Source: Urbifossiella sp046350095 (lineage in GTDB: Bacteria > Planctomycetota > Planctomycetia > Gemmatales > Gemmataceae). From it: a stretch of 64,000 nucleotides of DNA. Shown here piece by piece: positions 60,270 to 64,000 of this stretch. Numbering within the stretch: the stretch's first letter is position 1; the number at the start of each line of letters is the position of its first letter. Below the pieces are notes generated by a model. The model saw only the letters and a list, made by a program, of their open reading frames with translations, did not search any database and was not told the DNA's origin. The position numbers and the translations under genes are program-made. The DNA lies in the NCBI GenBank assembly GCA_046350095.1, contig JAXMBA010000008.1:186001-250000 (forward strand). Direction: 5' to 3'.

Positions 60270-61739
60270 GTGAGCGGTCGCGGGTTCGGGTGGCTCCTCG
60301 CCGGGCTGGTGCCGGTGTACCTCGTCCTGGCCGCGGTCGTGCCGCCGGCCGACGACGAGCTGTACTACTGGTGCTGGTCCGAGAGCCTCCAGTGGAGCTA
60401 CTACGACCACCCGCCGATGACCGCGTACCTCATCCGCGCAGCCACCAGCGTCTTCGGCGACACCCTGTTCGCCATCCGCCTCCCGGCCGTCCTGTCCACG
60501 CTCACCGTCCTCGGCGTCGTCGGCTACCTGACGCGGCCGCGGAGCCTGCTGCCGCTGGTCGTGTGTACGCCGCTGTTCACGCTCGGCGCCGTGCTGGTGA
60601 CGCCGGACACGCCGCTGCTCATGTTCTGGGCGCTGTACCTACTGTGGCTCGTCAAGACGCACGAGAAGCTGGAATCGGTTGGCGTGCCGTGGTGGCAGTG
60701 GTGCCTCGGCGGCGGCGTCCTCGGCTGCGGCATCCTCGGCAAGTACACCACCGGCCTCGCCGTGATGGGCGGGTTCCTCACGTTCGCCGTCGCCGTGCCC
60801 TGGCGCCGCTGGCTCGTCGGTTACGCCACTCACCTCGCCGTCGCGTTCGTGGTGACGCTCCCGATCCTCATCCACAACATCCGCCACGACTTCGCGCCGC
60901 TGCTGTACCAGTGGAAGCACTCGATGAGCAGCCCGGAACCCGGCGTGCTGCCGTTCCTCGGCTTCGTCGGCATCCAGTTGCTGTTATTCGGGACGATCCC
61001 GTTCATCGTGTTCGGCTGGGTCGTGTCGAACCGCCGGCTCGTCCTCGCCGACCCGCGGCTGCGCGCGTGTGCGGGGCTGTTCGCGTTCCCGTTCGCCTTC
61101 TTCCTGTTCAAGGCGACCCGCGGCCCGCTCGAAGGGAACTGGGCGCTCGCCTGTTACATCGCCGTGTGGCCGCTGACCGCGGTGTGGTACGACCGGCTGC
61201 GCGAGGGTGGCTTCTGGAAGCGCGCCGCCCCGTTCGGCTTCGCCATCCCCGCCGTCGCGGTGCTCTTACTAACCGTGCATCTGGTACGGCCGCTGCCGCT
61301 GCTGTCGCCGCAGGCCGACCGGGTGACCCGGCAACGCTCCAAGATGGACGTGGCCCGCGACCTCGCCGCCACGCTCCGCGGCAAGAGCGAGCCCGTGTTC
61401 GTCGCCAGCTACCAGTGGGCGGCGATGCTCCGCTTCCACGGCGTGGACGCCCGCCAGATCGACGGCATCACCCGCCCGAGCCACTTCACGCAGTCGCCAG
61501 AGCGGCTGGCCGGGCGGGAGCGGGTGCTGGTGTTCGCCGACGAGCCTATCCCGGACGAGATGACCCGCGGGTTCGACCCGCCGCGGGGCGTGCGCGTGTT
61601 CCCGCTCGTGGTCCGCGGCGAGCTCGTGGGGGGGTACTGGTTGTTGGAATACTGCCGGTCGGGGGGCGTGCGCGGGCCGGACGGGGGCACGACCGCGGCG
61701 GCGCGCCTTGACCCACCCGGGGGGGACTTGCCACGATAG
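60270..61739 (+). CDS. GT39/ArnT-like membrane glycosyltransferase
   Basis: 489 residues from a GTG at 60270 (60243 is an alternative). The GT-C pattern is clear: the acidic loop PPADDELYYWCWSESLQWSYYDHPPMTAYLIRA after the first helix contains the catalytic DE and YYDHPP motif, and about ten to twelve hydrophobic helices follow up to residue ~370. The C-terminal ~100 residues are soluble. These enzymes move sugars from polyprenyl phosphate onto lipid or protein on the outer face of the membrane. Acceptor unknown. Confidence 0.9.
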   Translation: MSGRGFGWLLAGLVPVYLVLAAVVPPADDELYYWCWSESLQWSYYDHPPMTAYLIRAATSVFGDTLFAIRLPAVLSTLTVLGVVGYLTRPRSLLPLVVCTPLFTLGAVLVTPDTPLLMFWALYLLWLVKTHEKLESVGVPWWQWCLGGGVLGCGILGKYTTGLAVMGGFLTFAVAVPWRRWLVGYATHLAVAFVVTLPILIHNIRHDFAPLLYQWKHSMSSPEPGVLPFLGFVGIQLLLFGTIPFIVFGWVVSNRRLVLADPRLRACAGLFAFPFAFFLFKATRGPLEGNWALACYIAVWPLTAVWYDRLREGGFWKRAAPFGFAIPAVAVLLLTVHLVRPLPLLSPQADRVTRQRSKMDVARDLAATLRGKSEPVFVASYQWAAMLRFHGVDARQIDGITRPSHFTQSPERLAGRERVLVFADEPIPDEMTRGFDPPRGVRVFPLVVRGELVGGYWLLEYCRSGGVRGPDGGTTAAARLDPPGGDLPR

Positions 61740-61788
61740 CCGGATAAGGGCCGCCCCCCGGCCCGTGCGACTCGCCGCCCCGGACCCG

Positions 61789-63042
61789 ATGCGCCGCCGA
61801 CCCTCCAAGCTCGCCACCCTACCCGAGCACGTCATCGCCACGCCCGCCCGACTGGCGGCGGCCACGGCCCACCTCGCGGCCGCCCCGATCATCGGGTTCG
61901 ACACCGAGTTCGTCGGCGAAGACTCCTACCGGCCCGAACTGTGCCTCGTGCAGGTGTCGTCGTCGCAGGCGCTGTTCGTGATCGACCCGTTCGCCTGCGG
62001 CCCGCTCGACGCCTTCTGGGAGGTGATGACGGACCCCGCGAAGGTGATCGTCGTCCACGCCGGGCGCGAGGACCTGCGCATCTGCAACTTCGCCGCCGGG
62101 AAGGCGCCCGCGAAGGTGTACGACGTGCAGGTCGCCGCCGGGCTCGCCGGGCTGAGCTGGCCCATCGGCTACGCCGGGCTCGTGTCCGAACTCCTCGGCC
62201 ACCGCATGAATAAGGGCGAGACGCTCACCGACTGGCGCCGCCGGCCGCTAGCCGCGGCGCAACTGCGCTACGCCTTCGACGACGTCCGCTTCCTCCTGCC
62301 GGCGCACAAGAAGCTGACCGACCGGCTGACCCGCGACCAGCGGCTGGAGTGGGCCGAGGAAGAATTCGTCACGTTCACCGACAAGGCGGTCGCCGATGAC
62401 GTGACGGCCGAGCGGTGGCGCCGCGTGAAGGGGACCGGCGGGTTCGACCCGCGCGGGCTGGCCGCGGTGCGCGAACTCCACGCGTGGCGCGACGGCTTCG
62501 CCCACCGGGTGAACCGCCCCGCCCGGATGCTGATGCGCGACGACGTGCTGGCCGAGATCGCCCGCCGGCTGCCGAAGTCGCTCGACGACCTCCAGAACCT
62601 CCGCGGCCTGCCGCGCGGCGAGCAGGACGCGATTCTCGCCGCCGTGTCGCGGGCGCGGGCGCTGACCGCCGACGAGCTGCCGGGCGTGGAGCCGAAGGAG
62701 AGCGACTCGCCGCAGATCACGCTCATGGCGAACCTCCTCGGCGTCGTGCTCACGGACCTGTGTTCGCGGATGAAGCTGGCGTCGAACCTGGTGGCCACCA
62801 CGTCCGACCTGAAGGCCGTGGCCCGCTCCCGCGCCTGCGGCGGCGACCTGCCCGACGTGCAGCTGACGCGCGGCTGGCGCGGCCGCCACATCCTCCCGGA
62901 ACTGCTCGCGGTTCTGGACGGGCACCACGCCCTGCGGGTGGTGAAGCCCACGTCGCTGGCCCCGCTGGCGTACCTGCCGGTGGCCGAGCCGCCGCCCGCC
63001 GAGACCCCGGACGAGGAGCCCGAGGAACCGGCCGACGGCTGA
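61789..63042 (+). CDS. rnd: Ribonuclease D
   Basis: 417 residues from the ATG at 61789 (GTG at 61765 possible). The DEDD exonuclease residues lie in IIGFDTEFVGE (Asp, Glu), VHAGREDLRI (Asp) and YAFDDVRFLLPAH (Asp and Tyr). The HRDC domains follow: AVRELHAWRDGFAHRVNRPARMLMRDDVLAEIARRLP, and a second helical domain. RNase D trims 3' ends of tRNA and other stable RNA. It is linked to the GT39 gene by close spacing (49 bases). A Pro/Glu-rich tail ends the protein. Confidence 0.93.
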   Translation: MRRRPSKLATLPEHVIATPARLAAATAHLAAAPIIGFDTEFVGEDSYRPELCLVQVSSSQALFVIDPFACGPLDAFWEVMTDPAKVIVVHAGREDLRICNFAAGKAPAKVYDVQVAAGLAGLSWPIGYAGLVSELLGHRMNKGETLTDWRRRPLAAAQLRYAFDDVRFLLPAHKKLTDRLTRDQRLEWAEEEFVTFTDKAVADDVTAERWRRVKGTGGFDPRGLAAVRELHAWRDGFAHRVNRPARMLMRDDVLAEIARRLPKSLDDLQNLRGLPRGEQDAILAAVSRARALTADELPGVEPKESDSPQITLMANLLGVVLTDLCSRMKLASNLVATTSDLKAVARSRACGGDLPDVQLTRGWRGRHILPELLAVLDGHHALRVVKPTSLAPLAYLPVAEPPPAETPDEEPEEPADG

Positions 63043-63122
63043 GGATTCGGCGACGCCACCACGTCGAGGCCTGCGGCGGCAAGGAACCGGCAGTATAACG
63101 GACGGGACGACCGGGAGGCCGC

Positions 63123-64000
63123 ATGTCCGCCGCGCTCAAGTGCCCGAACCCGAGCTGCCCGTACCTGTTTGACCCGACCCAGGTCCCGCCCGGGGCGCTT
63201 CTGACGTGCCCGCGGTGCGGCATGCGCTTCACCCTCGGACCGCCGCCCCCGGGCGCCTACCCGCCCGCCTACCCCCCACCGCAACCGCCTCCGTCGGCTC
63301 CCCCGCAGCCCGAACCCGCCCCCCAGCCCGCCACGCGGCCCGCCGCCCGGGCGGTGCCGTCGAGCCCGGTGAGCACCGGGAATACCCTCCTCCTCGTCGT
63401 CGTCGGCGTGGCGATGCTGATGGGCGTCGCCCTCATGGTGTACTTCCGCATCAACCCGCTGCGGACCGGCGGCGCGACCGCGTCGCCGGGCGAGATGCGC
63501 GAGCGGAACCTCACCTTCGACCCCCCCGGCGCTCCGTGGGTGCAGGACGACGACGTGCGGGTGAAGCTCGGGGCGCCGTTCTTCCTCGCCTACCGGCGTG
63601 AGAACCCGGAGGCGTTCATGGCCTTCGCCGCCCGCGACTACGACACCCGCAACCCGCGGCCGAGCGAGCTGCGCGACGGCCTCCTCCGGCCGCTCAACAC
63701 GCTGTTCGACGAGCTGACGACGAACAAGGTCGAGAACGGCAAGTGGCTCGGCGAGCCGGCGGTGGGGTTCGAGTTCCGCGGCCTCGGCAAGAAGAGCGGC
63801 CAGACGTGGGTCGGCGAGTCCCACGCCGTCGCGGCGAAGGGGTTCGCCTACTGGTCGATCTGCTGGACCGCCGAGGGCGACTCGGCGGCCGCGTTCCCGG
63901 AGTTCGACGGCGTCCGCGGCCGGTTCAAGCTGCTGACCGCCCGCGACAAGTGGACGCCGAAGGAGGGGACGACGCGGCCCTTCGGCGGGCACAAGTACGA
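63123..64000 (+). CDS. Zinc-ribbon membrane protein (C-terminus cut by window edge)
   Basis: 292 codons are visible from the ATG at 63123 (gggaggccgc upstream). An MJ0042-type zinc ribbon (CPNPSCPYLFDP... CPRCGMRF) opens the protein, followed by a Pro-rich segment, one membrane helix (TLLLVVVGVAMLMGVALMVYF) and a beta-rich extracytoplasmic part with WICWTAEG-like and RGRFKLL elements. This zinc-ribbon/Pro/TM layout recurs in planctomycete proteins of unknown role. The frame is open to the window edge. Confidence 0.8.
   Translation, partial: MSAALKCPNPSCPYLFDPTQVPPGALLTCPRCGMRFTLGPPPPGAYPPAYPPPQPPPSAPPQPEPAPQPATRPAARAVPSSPVSTGNTLLLVVVGVAMLMGVALMVYFRINPLRTGGATASPGEMRERNLTFDPPGAPWVQDDDVRVKLGAPFFLAYRRENPEAFMAFAARDYDTRNPRPSELRDGLLRPLNTLFDELTTNKVENGKWLGEPAVGFEFRGLGKKSGQTWVGESHAVAAKGFAYWSICWTAEGDSAAAFPEFDGVRGRFKLLTARDKWTPKEGTTRPFGGHKY

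Noticed and set aside
1..64000. CRISPR array, prophage, toxin-antitoxin or restriction-modification system
   Set aside because: No spaced direct repeats, phage structural genes or paired toxin/methylase genes are seen; the Uma2 gene at 34751 alone does not make a defence system.

Overview
The window is very GC-rich with tightly packed genes, and its gene content points to a planctomycete of the Gemmataceae type. The indicators are three DUF1080 (3-keto-disaccharide hydrolase-like) secreted proteins, a Ser/Thr kinase fused to WD40 repeats, a sigma54 activator with an FHA domain, PPC-domain and FG-GAP surface proteins with Pro-rich linkers, a LEARDLPS-type N-terminus, and many GTG starts. The assignment is inferred from family content; no rRNA or other marker gene is present.

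Layout. 1-5.4 kb: a truncated HtrA-like protease, a Pro/Ala-rich secreted protein, a GT2 glycosyltransferase, a DUF1080 protein, the GTPase-like ATPase YchF and an MDR oxidoreductase. 5.5-13.8 kb: kinase-WD40, an APC permease, a STAS protein, an unknown membrane-anchored protein and glutamine synthetase. 13.8-20.2 kb: a TatA-like mini-protein, a Wzz/BY-kinase exopolysaccharide protein, a TPR protein, DUF1579, a lone CoA-transferase subunit and a caspase-like protein that has lost its catalytic residues. 20.2-32 kb: two sigma54 activators, mutL, a methyltransferase, a hydrolase, an aminotransferase and mutS. 32-37.1 kb: a radical-SAM lysine 2,3-aminomutase followed by two Ddl-like ATP-grasp ligases, a Uma2 nuclease and a Cys-rich DUF3109 protein. 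37.1-47.9 kb: a STAS/anti-sigma kinase pair, a TAT-exported Gfo/Idh oxidoreductase, hydrolases, a DUF1080 protein, and a minus-strand operon of cardiolipin synthase, HIT protein and PPC protein. 47.9-49.9 kb: a Ro60/TROVE-like gene preceded by a predicted Y RNA. 49.9-58.6 kb: DUF1080, FG-GAP surface protein, PP2C phosphatase, PEGA lipoprotein, MlaE permease, IlvC and a MarR regulator. 58.6-64 kb: a zinc-ribbon protein, an IS1595-type insertion sequence, an LSm-like small protein, a GT39 glycosyltransferase, RNase D and a truncated zinc-ribbon membrane protein.

The most interesting locus is 47,997-48,351. A canonical T-arm and the 3' strand of an acceptor stem precede the matching 5' acceptor strand and a canonical D-arm: a circularly permuted tRNA whose acceptor stem is closed by a six-base loop. 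Sequences flanking this module pair over 21 positions with one mismatch. This is the architecture of bacterial YrlA-type Y RNAs, and the next gene downstream encodes a TROVE/vWA (Ro60, Rsr) homologue, the protein that binds Y RNAs. Secondary leads are the kamA/ATP-grasp cluster, the pseudo-caspase, an IS1595 copy inserted in the loop of an older palindrome with an intact 8-bp target duplication, and two ~105-bp palindromic elements between genes.
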